This document shows, in pieces, positions 33,781 through 46,320 of a stretch of DNA of 64,000 bases (positions are counted from its first letter, which is position 1; every line of letters starts with the position of its first letter). Below the pieces are notes generated by a model. The model worked only from the letters and a program-made list of their open reading frames with translations. It searched no databases and had not been told where the DNA came from. Both the position numbers and the translations under genes were made by a program. Location of the stretch: NCBI GenBank assembly GCA_036924285.1, contig JAYKYS010000015.1, forward strand, positions 10,788,001-10,852,000. Direction: 5' to 3'. Source of the DNA: Asterella californica. Taxonomy: Eukaryota > Streptophyta > Marchantiopsida > Marchantiales > Aytoniaceae.

Positions 33781-35164
33781 AGCTACTCCAGACTGTCGCT
33801 TGGATCTGGCAACTGCTGTACCTCTGTTCAGATTTGACCAGCAGAAAGAACTTTAGATTACAATTTTCTTCACTAATCAAGGTACAACCAGATTGATTGT
33901 TTCCCACGTTACTGCAAGGCACCTCCACATCAACTAACTCAACCAAGAAAAAACCATCCTGATCCCTCTCCACATGGCTTGTAAATTATTACCCTGAACC
34001 TTGCATTGAGGTATGCTTGAGAATGAATGATTCTTTACATACAGACACAGAAATGAACTGAAATCGGTATGTGAAGGTCTGGTTCTAGAAAGTGCCATGT
34101 GTATATCCAAGTGGTAAACAAGGGAAACAAGAAGACCTGATGGTCTTCTGTAACTAGTCCTGACCAGTTCCTATTGCCTTTGCTCGATATTTGCCGTGCG
34201 GAAGCAGACCTGTAGTCTAAGGCCAGGTTTAGTATCTAGAGATAATAACTTCAGAAGTTTCGTGTATTATGCATGAGGTGCACTGGAATGAGCGACATCA
34301 GTCAAACCGTGAAATCAGTCAAGACACGTATACCATCTGATTCTTCTAACGATGTAGGTTCTTCGCTGTAATTTTAAAGTCTGAGAAAAAAGCATTGAAA
34401 CAGTTTTAGGGGAACAACCACGACCGAGACTATTTAGAGCGGGAGTCCACAAACTGTTCGGAGATCAGAAGCTGTAAAATAAAGAATCTTTCAGAAAAGA
34501 AGAATCTATGAATCACGGATCTGGTATAGTGTTGGGTTGAGAATATCCCCGAGAATTAACGGTAATCAAACGAGGTTTGACTAGCATCTAGTGAAATTTC
34601 CAAGCGGCGTAGAGGAAAGGCAGTTGATTGAAAAAGAATTTTATCTAAAACTTTGATTCGGTAGTAAGGAAGATTTGCGACCGTACTCAAAGAGCTCAAC
34701 TTGCAGTTTGGCACTTGTGTTTTTCTGAACTCTTCTGTTATTGTCATTCTAGCTCGCACTCTTCCTTCCTACATGATCGACGGTTTTCAGATAAAACCTT
34801 CCTTGGAAGACAAACTACCTTTCCTCTGCACCGTCTGTTTCTCTAGTGTTTTTTCGCTGGCTCACCTCCCTAACGCAAGTTCTCAGTTTGAGATCAAATG
34901 AGCGAGAATTCAATCCCGAAATCCTGAAAACCGAGTGGAGTAATTAAAGCTCCTGCCCGTGAGGAGGAACCGAAAGTAGTCTACAAGCACCCAGCGGCCA
35001 ATCTCACCTCTCTCCGCTCAAGAAGTCGAAATATTCAAGAGCAAACAGAGCACCTTGGTGCAAGTGCAGGTAGTATCTTCATAGTTCTTACAACTTGAAC
35101 AGGAGAAGTTACTGTTAAAACAAGATAAGATTTTCACCAACTCGCTCACGCCGGTCATTTCTTA

Positions 35165-35312
35165 AAACACCCTGACTTATTATATCCTGTGTATAAGAAC
35201 ATTTTAACCGACGTAAACCGGTAATCCAAACAACTCCGGAAAGAATCATTATTCTCCGAAATCATCGATAATCAGAAAAACTTTCACGATGTGAGTGCAC
35301 CCTCAGCTAGCA
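35165..35312. mobile_element. MITE-like element, diverged copy 3 (right end)
   Basis: The block ending CACGATGTGAGTGCACCCTCA matches the right end of the element at 26279-26665. The interior words ATTTTAACCG and CATTATT...CCG also agree. The left end is not clear. Confidence 0.5.
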
Positions 35313-35400
35313 GTTGTTGTTCTACACCGAGAAGCTGACGTCCGTCCGTGTGCTCTTTCCGCTCGTCCGTTACTCCTACACGGATGGTCTAAGCGGATAT

Positions 35401-35450
35401 ATAACTTCGATCTAATCCGGCGTGAAGATGCCGGATTATATCAAAGTTAT
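35401..35450. repeat. Hairpin with 21-base arms
   Basis: The left arm 35401-35421 and right arm 35430-35450 pair at 19 of 21 positions around the 8-base loop GTGAAGAT. Flanking CCGTCCGTG and CACGGATGG could extend the structure. No transcription evidence is available. Confidence 0.75.
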
Positions 35451-36885
35451 TAGTCACGTCCACCAGGTACATATGCTTAGTGCTTACCACTAATGTAATC
35501 ATGGACTGATTTGATTCCAACGTACGTTACACTGCTTTCGGACGGTGAGAGCAAGCTAGTAAAAGGGGAGAAGAAAATTAATTCAAGGAAAAGAAAGTGA
35601 GTAAAAGTAAAAGGTCCAGATTCTGTGCATGGCATCCACGCGGCTGCGCGAGCTTCCCCGGAGAGTCCGAATGGGGATACTGAACTCTAAGCAATAACTT
35701 CTCGAAGGTTCAGCTTTTCGGAGAGGAGGTACTGTGAACTCGAGCCGCTAGTTCATTTAATCGGTGCAGTTACGAGAATCGAAAGTGTCTCAGGTTAGTT
35801 CATTCCTACCCCATCTACGAATTCTTCCCTTCTTCTCTTTCTCTTTCTTAGAGAAAAGAACTCACCATTCCTATATGGGTATTCATTTTGTTGTGTCAGT
35901 TACTGTTGCATTTCCGTTATGCTATACTCAAATCTAGACGATGTACTTTCAGTTCTATTATCTATTCTGTCTTCCACTTAGTTAGATAGACTTAGTGCCA
36001 AGAATATTCCTGTGCTTGCTTTCCCAAGACATCGTTTTAATCATGCGCGCAAGCATTTCTTTTGGGCTGTACTTGTTTCCTCACCTTGCTCAGTCCCTCT
36101 CTCTCCACTCTCCAGTACATTTTCTCTCGTTGGTGTTTACATGAACGACCCTGCTCAGTACGAATACAAAGTGATCCGGGTAACTCAGAAAACTTTATTT
36201 TGCGGGTTTGCTATCAGAGAACTGATAAATATTATTTTTTATGCAGAAATTGCTTTTGGTGACAAAGTATTCATCTCAACTTGGAATTTGTGAAATAAAG
36301 AACCAAATTAAAACTTTTCATCAGCTTTACAAGTTATGAGAAATGTTGAGGAGAAGTTTGTGATTTCTTGGAATAAAATAGAATATTCTCTCTACTCTAA
36401 AGTACAAGAGGAAGAAAAAACAATATTTTTTCGCTTGCTTTTATACTCGCACTGAGGTTTAACTGATGAAAAGACAAGACTCTAGAGAATTCAATTCCTT
36501 TTTCTGAAAATGAAAAGATGGAATTATTTTACCTGTTTCCAGAAAAAAGAATTATAATACAAAAAGAAACTAGCAAAGACTAAAATAAGGGAATACATAG
36601 CACAAAAAGATGAGGAAAATCTCCACTTTACCACCTAAAGAGGAAGGGAAAGAAAAAAAAGAAGAAGAAAGGGGCAATCCCTTAAAGAACTATTTTGTTC
36701 TTGTTATTGGTGATATGTCGTTAATAATGTACTTTGGGTTTCTCGGATTTGGTTGTACTAATGCTTCTCCTCCTACGAGTGGAAATAATACTCAAGTGTT
36801 TAGTTTCTAAAGAGGTTCTTTGGCTCTTTAGCAGCCTTGAAAATCTTGCATCCCATCAAGAGACTAGAATCATAACTTATTAGAG

Positions 36886-37086
36886 CATCTCCATTGCATA
36901 CTCTAATGAACAATCTATCCACAAATTAAAGAGGAACCACAAATTATTCTTGATGGCTACGGCAGATTCCTAACTATAACTTGTGCTATACCTTCATGTA
37001 TAGCACAAGCCACTGGAGTGAATGGCTTTTCGTCCTTAACCACTCACCGAGATGGAACCGAGGAGAGAGGACAGATGCTCCAATCG
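36886..37086. mobile_element. Possible small MITE containing a 12-bp hairpin
   Basis: GAGCATCT near 36892 and AGATGCTC near 37073-37080 form short inverted ends around about 180 non-coding bases. Inside, CTTGTGCTATAC (36980-36991) and GTATAGCACAAG (36998-37009) are a perfect 12-bp inverted repeat. The 'GAGCATCTCCA' start is common among plant MITEs. Confidence 0.4.
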
Positions 37087-37911
37087 CACCTAGCGTTTTC
37101 TCACTTAAAACTTGTTGGAGACCTGCCAACCAAAAAAGATGTTGAGTCAAAAAAATAAAAATCAAGGTCGGTAATAAACGTTACTTGCGCATCGCAGTTA
37201 TCAACTAGAGCTAATAAGCTAAGAGAGTATATTTTATCTTATTCTTCTAGTTTTAAGGGTGTTTGTGAAAGACCATCTTATGATTTTTTCTCTGCGTCAT
37301 AAGCTGAACCGATGCACGTAAACTTATAAATTCCCAGATTTTTGTGTTGAGAAGCTAAGCTTTTTCGCAGTGGACCCTCTTGCTCCGGGCTGGCAGGCTC
37401 CTTACAAGCTTTTCAGCTAAAACGCTAAGTGCGCTGGTCCTTGAGAATCCTCGATCACTCTCGTGGCTTGCACAACGAAAATATAAATATAAGATTTAAG
37501 GAATTTTTCACATGATCCAACGGTCCAGAGGTGTTCCAGAAAATAATATTTAGAGATCATAGTTTATGTAAATAACGTGCATAGATCATGATTTATCAAA
37601 TAGAACTGTGGTTGCTAAGGTTGATCCTCTATAGAAGATGTTGTATCGTACATGAACTCCCTCTAAAATACAAAGGAAGTGAGATTTTATATTTCAAGAA
37701 TCCTTTATGATTAGAGTAGTGAATTTTTCTATAGTATAACAAATATGCATGTCCAATGTCTGTTTGGCAAACACACAGTAGGAGACAAGCGGCCTTGATG
37801 GGGATGTTAAACAATATTCGAACATTCGCTCTCTATGGTCTGAAATTCATTTCTTGGAATGATGGCGGCTGTTTTTTGACATACTAGTAGCCAAGAATTC
37901 TAATTAGCTAG

Positions 37912-38137
37912 TGTAGAAAGATCGATACTTCGAGGACACTCCAAGAGAGAGAGCGAGTAGACAAGGAAGTAAAATAGGAATGAGATGAGAGAGGCTTTGC
38001 CTCTCTCTGTATATATAGTGGAGGTGAGTACAAGGGAAACCCTAATGGTGGGTTAGCCCTCTAACTAACTCTAACAACCCTAACCACTCCGGCTAATGGT
38101 AGCCGTCGATCTACTAGAGCTTGGGACTATATCAACA
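37912..38137 (-). repeat. 3' LTR of Copia-B
   Basis: It runs TGTAGAAAG to ATCAACA on the forward strand. On the reverse strand it carries a TATA-like TATATATA (38010-38017) beside a perfect 9-bp hairpin GAGAGAGGC-TTT-GCCTCTCTC (37991-38008 region). The polypurine side abuts 38138. Confidence 0.93.
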
Positions 38138-40560
38138 CTCCCCTTCAAGCTCATCTCTACATCATGTACTCCTAGACAATGTCTGAAAGCATCAAACTTA
38201 TCTCTAGACAACGCCTTAGTGAAAATATCGGCAACCTGATCTCCTGTGCTCACATAACTGAGCTCAATCTCTTCTGCAAGGACCTTCTCTCTAATAAAGT
38301 GATAGTGCACCTCAATGTGCTTCGTCCTAGCATGGAAAACAGGATTACTAGCTAACTTCATGCTGCTAATGTTGTCTGTATATACAACAACAGGATCTGT
38401 ACACTCCACACCAATATCAGATAGCAGACATCGAAGCTAGATCGATTCGCATGTTGCGTTCGTTGCTCCTCGATACTCTACTTCCGTGGATGACAAAGCA
38501 ACTGTGGGTTGCTTCTTAGAAGCCCAGCTTATAGCAGCGCTTCCAAGTCCAAAAGCGTAACCTGACGTGGATCTCCTGTCGGCACTTCCTGCCCAATCAG
38601 CATCTGTGTAGCCATGTAACAACAATGGTCCACCGTATCGATAGTGAAGTCCGTACTGCATCGAGAACTTCACGTAGCGGAGGATCCGCTTGACAGCCTC
38701 AAAATGTGGTCTCCGTGGTGACTGCATGAATTGACTAATCAGACCGACAGCATAGCTCAAGTCTGGTCTGGTGATGGTCAAGTAGATAAGACTCCCAACC
38801 ATCTGTCTGTACATGCGTGGATCATCCAGCAACTCACCATCCTCTGCTCCTAGCTTTACCCCTTGCTCTAATGGTGTAGCAATGGGTTTGCAATCAAGCA
38901 TACCAAATCTCTCAAGCATACTGAGAGCATACTGTCGCTGTACAAGCCAAACATCCTTCCCATCTCTAATGAACTCCACGGCAAGGAAGTACTTGAGTTC
39001 TCCTAAGTCCATCATCTCGAACTCGGATTTCAAGTGATCCTTGATCTGGGAAATAAGCTCCTCAAAGTTACCGGTAATGATCAAGTCATCAACATAGATG
39101 GTGATCACAACAATCCGGTCTCGTATTCTCAATGAATACAAGGTAGAGTTTGAACTACACAGGTGGAAACCAAGAGACTGCAAGTAAGAATTGATCTTTG
39201 CATACCATGCTCTTGGTGCCTGTTTCAGACCATAGAGAGCCTTCCGTAACTTACATACACGGGAAGGGAACTTAGGATCCTCATAACCAGGAGGTTGCTG
39301 CATGTAGACCTCCTCCTCAAGATCGCCATTGAGGAAGGCGTTCTTGAAGTCCATCTGGTGCATCTTCCAACCTTTCTGAGTTGCAACTGCAACTGCTGTT
39401 CGAATAGTCACCATCTTCGCAACAGGAGCAAAGGTCTCCTCAAAATCCACTCCATGTTGCTGTGCGTAGCCCTTAGCTACCAATCTGGCCTTGTACCGAC
39501 ACACGGTACCATCCGAGTTGCGCTTGACCTTGAAAACCCACCTGCAACCAATCGCTTTCTTACCCTGAGGTAAGTCTACCAACTCCCAAGTCTGTTGGTG
39601 ATGAAGCGCAGCAAGTTCAGCTTCCATAGCACTTACCCATTGGGCCTTGTGCATTGCCTCCTCAAGCGAACTCGGTTCCTGTTCCTGAAGAACATTGGCC
39701 ATATATGCATGGTGCGCAGCAAGAAAACCTTCATGCATATACCTACTCACTGGATGTTTTGGCCGCTCAGATCTGCGAGAGGTAATCGGTGCACTAGTCA
39801 CCTCCTCTTGCAACTGATCTGACGTAGACGCCAAGGTCTGGGACAAAGTATCCAGGGGATGTGGAAGATCCACATATCTGGATGAGTCAAACATATGCTG
39901 CAATAGCACGCGCTCATCCTGTGTAGAAACGACACTAGTTCCACTAGGCTGTGTTACGTGGACTCCAGCGTTAACAACAGCTCTATGTGCAACAGATTCT
40001 GATATGGAATCAGTGACTTCTCCAGATCCTCCACTCAACGTACTACTCTGAGGTACTACAGTGGACTGACTCCTTGGTTCTACAGTAGGTACAGGGATGG
40101 CTATCACAGGTGCAGGTGCAAACCAAGACTGTAGCTCATCAAACACGACATCTCTACTGATATAGAACTGCTTGGACGAAGGATTGTAGCACCTATATCC
40201 TTTCGTATCAGAAGCATAACCAAGGAAGATACATCTATCTGCTTTCGGATCTAGTTTCTTACGTCTTTCATCAGGTATGTGCACATAACAGATACATCCG
40301 AAAACTTTAAGGAAAGAGTAATCAGGCTTACTGCCTGTGAAGACCTCCATCGGTGTCTTGCTGTGGACTGCCGCTGTAGGCGTCCGGTTCATCAGATACA
40401 CCGCACATGAAACAGCTTCTGCCCAGTAAGGTCTAGGCATGGTCTTCTCGTTCAACATCGCACGAGCAGCTTCTGCTATGTGTCGATTCTTGCGCTCCGC
40501 AACCCGTTCCGCTGCGGACTGTAGCTGCATAAAACTCGTCTCTCCCCACCGCGCGATCAA
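38080..40560 (-). pseudogene. Copia-B integrase(partial)-RT-RNase H polyprotein, one stop
   Basis: The reverse strand reads from 40560 without interruption for 707 codons to a TAG near 38437, then continues in the same frame to 38080 inside the LTR. It begins within integrase at AERKNRHIAEAARAML, passes the core end and continues into RT. RT has WVFKVKRNSDGTVCRYK and the catalytic IYVDDLIITG (about 39085-39115). RNase H follows, with GYTDADWAGS and SWASKKQPTVALS. The TAG stands where relatives have Trp. The long open frame shows little decay, in line with the identical LTRs. Confidence 0.9.
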
Positions 40561-41093
40561 GAGTTGTCACAAGTCACGACGAGGCGACTCCACGAACTCC
40601 ACCTGCAGCGACAACGAGAAAAGAACCTGTGCGCGAACTGTAGGTGTACAAAACACGACAGAAACGTCGAAAGAACACACCAAGAAAGGTCGAAAATGGA
40701 CCAAATGAGGTCGAAAATGGGCGTGCGACCCCTTGAAATTTTCAGAAACAGGATTAGTTTTGGACTCAAGTCCTAAAACTTTCGTTTTGGTCGAAAAAGA
40801 TCCGTTTGAAAATCTGCCGCTGGAAATCTCCAAATCGACTGAAACTTGGCCCAGTACACAATTCGCACCTTTTGAGCAAGACGGCCCTGGAGGGCTTGTC
40901 GACAGAAAACAGCGAGAAAAAATCGTCTAGGCCTCCGAAATCGCGTTCAAAGTTTCTGGTGGCGAAAGAAACGGTTTCGCCTCACCCGAACGCATCAGCA
41001 GGATAGTGCTCGACATCAGGCACAACTCCGGCTGCTCTCTCCTGTACTCCAATCTCCATCTTGCTCATCAGCAAGGGACACACGCTCTCACCA
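40561..41093 (-). other. Copia-B 5' leader
   Basis: No gag or protease can be read here. The segment holds two near copies of AGGTCGAAAATGG (about 40687 and 40710) and is bounded by the primer site. The deletion junction with integrase lies near 40520-40560. Confidence 0.6.
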
Positions 41094-41105
41094 GCTCTGA
41101 CACCA
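41094..41105 (-). promoter_or_regulatory. Primer binding site of Copia-B
   Basis: GCTCTGACACCA on the forward strand is the reverse complement of TGGTGTCAGAGC, a one-base variant of the iMet primer site, abutting the LTR. Confidence 0.8.
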
Positions 41106-41331
41106 TGTAGAAAGATCGATACTTCGAGGACACTCCAAGAGAGAGAGCGAGTAGACAAGGAAGTAAAATAGGAATGAGATGAGAGAGGCTTTGCCTCTCT
41201 CTGTATATATAGTGGAGGTGAGTACAAGGGAAACCCTAATGGTGGGTTAGCCCTCTAACTAACTCTAACAACCCTAACCACTCCGGCTAATGGTAGCCGT
41301 CGATCTACTAGAGCTTGGGACTATATCAACA
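41106..41331 (-). repeat. 5' LTR of Copia-B
   Basis: Identical by eye to 37912-38137 and followed by the target duplicate GCTAG. Confidence 0.93.
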
Positions 41332-41413
41332 GCTAGGACGTCTAATACGTTCTTTTAGAGCGTCTCAAAGGGTGCTTGGCAGAGTAGCACTTGTTAAGGC
41401 ACTTGTAAGGAGA

Positions 41414-41582
41414 TTTGGTAGACCTGCGGGAGTCTGCTGCTTGCCTCGTTGAGAGACTTGTAGAGCGTCAATCGGTTTGAGTCGTTTGATGGACCTCCGA
41501 GAGTCTGCTGCTTGTCTCACTAGGAGACTTGTAAGACGTCAATCGGTTTGGGAGATTTGGTGGGCCTGTGAGACTCTGCTGG
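41414..41582. repeat. 71-bp tandem repeat, about 2.4 copies
   Basis: Units start TTTGGTAGACC (41414), TTTGATGGACC (41485) and TTTGGTGGGCC (41556), exactly 71 bases apart. All contain GAGTCTGCTG or GACTCTGCTGG. The first two end in GACTTGTA...CGTCAATCGGTTTG. Confidence 0.85.
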
Positions 41583-41780
41583 TTTCGTGGCTCTCTATTC
41601 ACTTCCGTGGCTCCATTAGATTGTGTGTTGCGTTTCACTGATCTTTTGTCTATGTTACTCTTTGTCTTCTCTATTGCTTTCGCGCTTTTGTAAGTTCATT
41701 TGTTGTTCATGTTCGCTGTTCTTTGTCTTATCCTCCTTGCTGTTTTAGTTGCAGCTCCTTTGTGCTTTTGCTATTCTCAC

Positions 41781-42052
41781 TGTCATGTCAGTTTGACACC
41801 TCAGCTAGATTGATCAAGTGCGGAGTGACGAATCCCGGTAGGGCCGTTAGTGCTGTTAAGGCGAGTTGGTGGGATAGCCCACTAGGGGTATACTTCGTAG
41901 GTAGGGCTTGGAGGTCTTAGTTCTTCGAGTTGAGTCTTCAAGCTCATGACTATGGTGGATAGTCTTGGTGAGTGTAATCTGGATTCTTTGCGAGCACAGA
42001 GTTGATTTGGCTCGACTTTAGTGAATGTGGAGCGAGTACATATCATTTATCA
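41781..42052 (+). repeat. 5' LTR (core) of Gypsy-M
   Basis: It starts TGTCATGTCAGTTTGA and matches 61119-61412 in order, with shared blocks GTTAAGGCGAGTTGGTG, CTAGGGGTATACTT, GTAGGGCTTGGAGG and GGCTCGACTTTAGTGA. It ends near TTTATCA; the true end may lie up to about 80 bases further on, before a TGGTATC word near 42112-42135. Confidence 0.7.
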
Positions 42053-45000
42053 CTCGAAGAACTTGAATTGCGAGGTCTGATTGAGAGTTTTCAGGTCACG
42101 GATTTCTGCCAGTGGTATCCCGAAGGTTACAGATCGTTGGTATCTTTGATTTGCGATTGTGTGCTGTCGTAGTGAGAGTTTTTCTGGGAAGGGCGGAACC
42201 TTCTGACTGTGATATGATCGTAAAGATTGTGTTACGTCTACTCAGAGAAGCGTTGAGCTTCTGATCGTGATGATCTACTCAAAGAAGCGTTGGATTTCAA
42301 GCTGTGGTTGCTTACTACAGAGGTAGGCTTCAGGTCATAAGGGCACTATAAACCCTCACACATGTCGAATGGATCCTCTAGTATGTTCAGGAAGCAAAAA
42401 TAAGGTCGGACTAGCAGTAATAAGATCAGACAGCGAACTTTAACAGTCAAGAATCAGAAACAAATGATGGTTTAGACTTCAGAACTTCTCTTACATGTAA
42501 ATAAGGCCCTAGGGGACACACATACGAAGTTTCAGCTTGAGATCAAATCAGAGCACCGAGATATAGGCAGAAACGTTCTGAGCAGAGAAATTACGATAAT
42601 TTCTGGTACCCAGACAGCTATTTCGACCTAGAACAGAGAATTGGCTCGATAACTTTCAAAGATTCTTACAGGATTTGGAGTCTACAGCATGCTGAACATC
42701 CTTCTGAAATTTGACTTCCAGATTGTACACAGTTCTCCAAATCTCGTTCTCTGAAGTTGCTGCTTTAGATTGAGAGCTTTTCGGACCCCCTCAGCGGTCG
42801 CCTTGAATTACTCACTCACTCAATTAATATGAAAATTTGTGGAAAGTCGTAGCCCTGCTGACAGTGAACGCGACCTTGAAGGTTTGAAGCGATTTTCTCA
42901 ATTCTGCTACGATTGATACCAAAAATCTCAAAATCAACAAAAGTGATGTAATTCTGATACAATCCAAACTTCAATCTGCCATAACTCCTTCTTTATTTGC
43001 TCCAAATCGATCAAGAATTTGACTGACAGCGACTGGCACGACGAGCCCTATCCTCCTGTGTTCTCAGATTTCAAAATGTCCTCACCAAATGCTCGAACTC
43101 TTCTTTAGACCTCTACTTCTAAGTTTAGTATTTCACTAAAGACAAAAATGGACCAATGGGAGTTCATAGCTTCACTTCCCTGCCTTTTTGTGCCTCAACC
43201 ACGTGGTGACTTCATTTCACACATAGGCTACCACGTCAAGCCCCTAAAATGCCAGCATAAATCTTAAAACATGTGAAGACATGTAAAATGACACGTAATC
43301 CTGAAAGATAACTCTAACACGATAGAAAGCATGCATGGGCGACATGTAAGTGTAACCCATGAGTTTAAACTCTATCAGCACGGTAAACAACCTACTAAGA
43401 CTCAAAATATATAACATTCTCCAGAATCGACTTCTCTGAGGTCCTAACTTCACTCAGAGACTAACTCTTGACAGAGAGGTGAATTATTTACTATGTGAAA
43501 TTATTCACGTCACGATAATGCGTACGAGGAGGGGTTCCTTTTGATGTTGTAGTTGATCGCTGTGTGGATTAGTGGTGGTTGGATCTGTTCTTGGTCGGAT
43601 TTGTGTTGAGGTAGTGTAGAAGCGCTGCTAGAATTTCCTGTGAAAGGTTTTGAGGTCGGCAGAAGTGCGTCGATGGACGTTAGGTTGGCGTGGTGCAGTA
43701 GGTGCGCATTGAGAAGACAATTCCAACGCATCAAAAAATCGTTAGATTTGGTGACGGACAAAGAAGTTACAAGGAGAAGAAGGTCACGGGTGGTCCAAAA
43801 TCTGACGTAATCTCGCCTATGAGTGTCAATTTAGCAGATTTCGACCTTGTGGAGTGTATTTTTGACCTCGAAGTTGTTGTTTTGGGTGTGTTTTTTTCCT
43901 GACGCATCCTCTTTGTGTAGTGTTTGATCCGAGTTCTACTCTACTCCAAGCGGAGCGGAGCGGAGAGTGAGCAGGAGTGTCGAGGTGTGGAGTGCGTGTT
44001 AGAAGGCATTTTGAGACTTCGAGGAGCAGAGGTGCATGAGTGCGGAGTGCGAGAGTGCGGAGACGGAGTGGAGCTCGAGTACGAGTCCGCCGCAAGCCAG
44101 CTTGCTGACGTGCATGAGAGAGGTAGACAAGTTTCAGTTGTGCAGGAAGTGTAAAACCAGTAGGTCACCATCTCAACACTATTCTTAAACTTGCACACTT
44201 AACTTTGTAGTCTTAGCTTTACCTTTACCACTAGACCAATAGCTCTTGGTGTCTTCTAGGGATGCGTGCAAGTACTTATGGACTTGTTGAAGGTAGTAGG
44301 AGACCTTCTCGCACGTTCCTAGAAAATGATAGAGCGACCCCATAGTACTAGAGGGAAGCCATTGTTGTGATAGTGTTTGTTTATACCGTAGAGATGCATA
44401 TGGAGACAGTTGGTGACAGTTGTCTTGGGTGAGCTAGTAGAGCTACCACAGAGATACTTTTGGAGCTATTAGAGGTGTGGACATCTAGTTAGTGACCTTA
44501 GGTACATGTTATGACAATTGGTGGTCATATATTGTGCATGAAGAGGCGAGGTCAGTCCAAGTGAGGCTGAATTTCTCATTATGTGAATGTTTGAGTGTGG
44601 AGGGTTATCGTTTGGACTTCTTGTGATTGGAAGCCCTCCATATTCTACTTCCTGTTTGTATGCCATGTTTACTTGTGTTGGCGCTTGATTTTCGGAGTGA
44701 GTTCACTCCAATGTGCTGTCGGTAGTGAGGTTGGAGTTGCGGATCAGTCAGATTATCTTTGTTTCTCTCGCGGTGAGGTTGGACTAGCGACCAACACATG
44801 CTGCATGTGGTGATGGCAGGTACAAGTTGTCTTTACCTTGACCGTCCTAGTAGGAGATATGTGAGCTCCGTAAGAGCGGGGTTAGACAAGTTGTGGTTAC
44901 GATGATGATAGAGATTTTGACATTCTGGTGGAGTGTGAGTTCACAAGATTCTATCACCACGGAGTTCTCAAGAGGTTCTAGTGGGGACTTCTCGGACAGT

Positions 45001-45132
45001 GGGTATACACGGAGTGGGGTGAGGTATCGACTATCTATACCATTATCGTCGATTGTTCTAGATGACAAGTCAGACATAGACAATGTATTTTCTAATGGTG
45101 AGTCTAGTGTCGTCACACCGTTGTTGTGAGAC
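42053..45132 (+). other. Gypsy-M 5' region, with a probable foreign segment
   Basis: No gag can be read here. The stretch about 42360-43510 has a different, reverse-pyrimidine composition from its neighbours and may be an unrelated insertion, but no ends were found. The part 43930-44100 is purine-rich with repeated GAGTGCGGAG-like words. The region 44590-45130 has open frames without recognisable domains. Confidence 0.4.
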
Positions 45133-46320
45133 ATGGACGAGATCTATAAGGTCACGAAGGGACCTCGACGATACTCGTGTATGATGGATATCACTGAGCT
45201 GGATGACTTCATCCAGGAGTTCGACAGTTGGTGCGATCTGTAGTAGATGCGGAACACACAACTGTTTACACCCTTCATGACGTGGAAAGATTTGTTCCAA
45301 CACTTGGAGAGATTGGATTATCATGAGTTCAGACGAGCCTACAGTGTGGAGATTGAGTTGTGGAGACAACATTGGTCTCCCAACTAGATTTTTATCACTA
45401 TTAGCGTAGTTTTGACAGACGTAGCACCTACGAGTTTGAGTGTCAGTAGCAGTGGTACATCCACGGGTGGCGGAATATCTGCTACCAGCGGTACGTTCAC
45501 TAGTAGTGGAGCATGTGATAGTGTGAGCGGGGTATCACCAGCGTTTAACCATGTGGTTCAGTACTTTCAGTGTTTGAAGAAGACTATAAGGGTGTGCGGA
45601 TCGACAAGTTGAGGAGTCTGTAAGAGTTTCAGCGAAAGACTGGAGAGAGCTTACGCAAGGAGTTTACTCGTATGAGGCGGTTGATCAGCATTACGCAAGG
45701 GGTGATGGAAGCACTTGTAGTCCAATTTCGGTATGAGGCACTGGACCGAGAATTGCGTAAGAGAGTCAGAGATGTCACTCTCCTTAGAGATACCGCTCCG
45801 ACGTTGACGGTTGTCTTTGGTTTGGCTGAGCGGATTGAGCTCAACATGGTGGAGGAGATGGTGGTGGTTACTGGGTTCAGCAGGGAGACACCACATGGAA
45901 CGACCAACTCTTCTCGAGGCTCACAAGCTACGCAACAGCATGGTGGTAAGGATCGTGCGGAACAATCATGATCCGAGGGAGGTGTTGGAAGATCTGGTGG
46001 ACAGAAGCCCATGCCGTCTTTCTCTAGTCAGCAGCAAGCGGGTCCTTGCTAGACGTGTGATGGTCCTCATCAGCAGAAGGACTGTCCATAGAAGAGAGGT
46101 GGTTATGAGACGTCTGGGACGTCTTAAGCGATGCATAGGCAGTGTGAGCATTGCGAATGATCAGATCATAGTAGTGACTTTTGTTTTGATCTCCATCTCG
46201 AGCTACGACAAGGGAAGCCGGAGGAACCCCGAGGCCTCTCAATTCGACATCTACACGGACGAGGCGGAGGAGCTCAAGGAGGCCATGGTGGTCAAGCTGG
46301 AGATAGAGGTCTAGCACCTG
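45133..46320 (+). pseudogene. Gypsy-M gag, broken
   Basis: Fragments read ELDDFIQEFDSWC, then a Ser/Thr/Gly-rich stretch (45425-45540), then a capsid-like helix block (MRRLISITQGVMEALVVQFR, 45674-45735 region). A knuckle at 46047-46085 has spacing C-x2-C-x4-H-x4-C, with a TAG between the first two Cys. The capsid block resembles plant Ty3/gypsy gag. At least five stops or frameshifts are visible. Confidence 0.7.

Larger units (their letters stand above)
33113..37906. other. Spacer between the two copia elements, no gene seen
   Basis: No coding region could be supported on either strand. The region holds a 23-bp tandem duplication, a MITE-like end and two strong hairpins, listed separately. 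A purine-rich AAAAGAAGAAG tract lies near 36640-36680. Confidence 0.5.
37912..41331 (-). mobile_element. Ty1/copia element Copia-B, young internal-deletion derivative
   Basis: Two 226-bp LTRs (37912-38137 and 41106-41331) look identical base for base and are flanked by the 5-bp duplication GCTAG (37907-37911 and 41332-41336). The interior is only about 3 kb. On the reverse strand it has a leader, then the second half of integrase, RT and RNase H. Gag, protease and the front of integrase are missing. Identical LTRs mean a very recent insertion, so this deleted form was probably mobilised by proteins from an intact relative. Confidence 0.93.

Noticed and set aside
41414..41582. Tandem repeat as a CRISPR array
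   Set aside because: Contiguous diverged 71-bp units without unique spacers, in a eukaryotic context with no cas genes.
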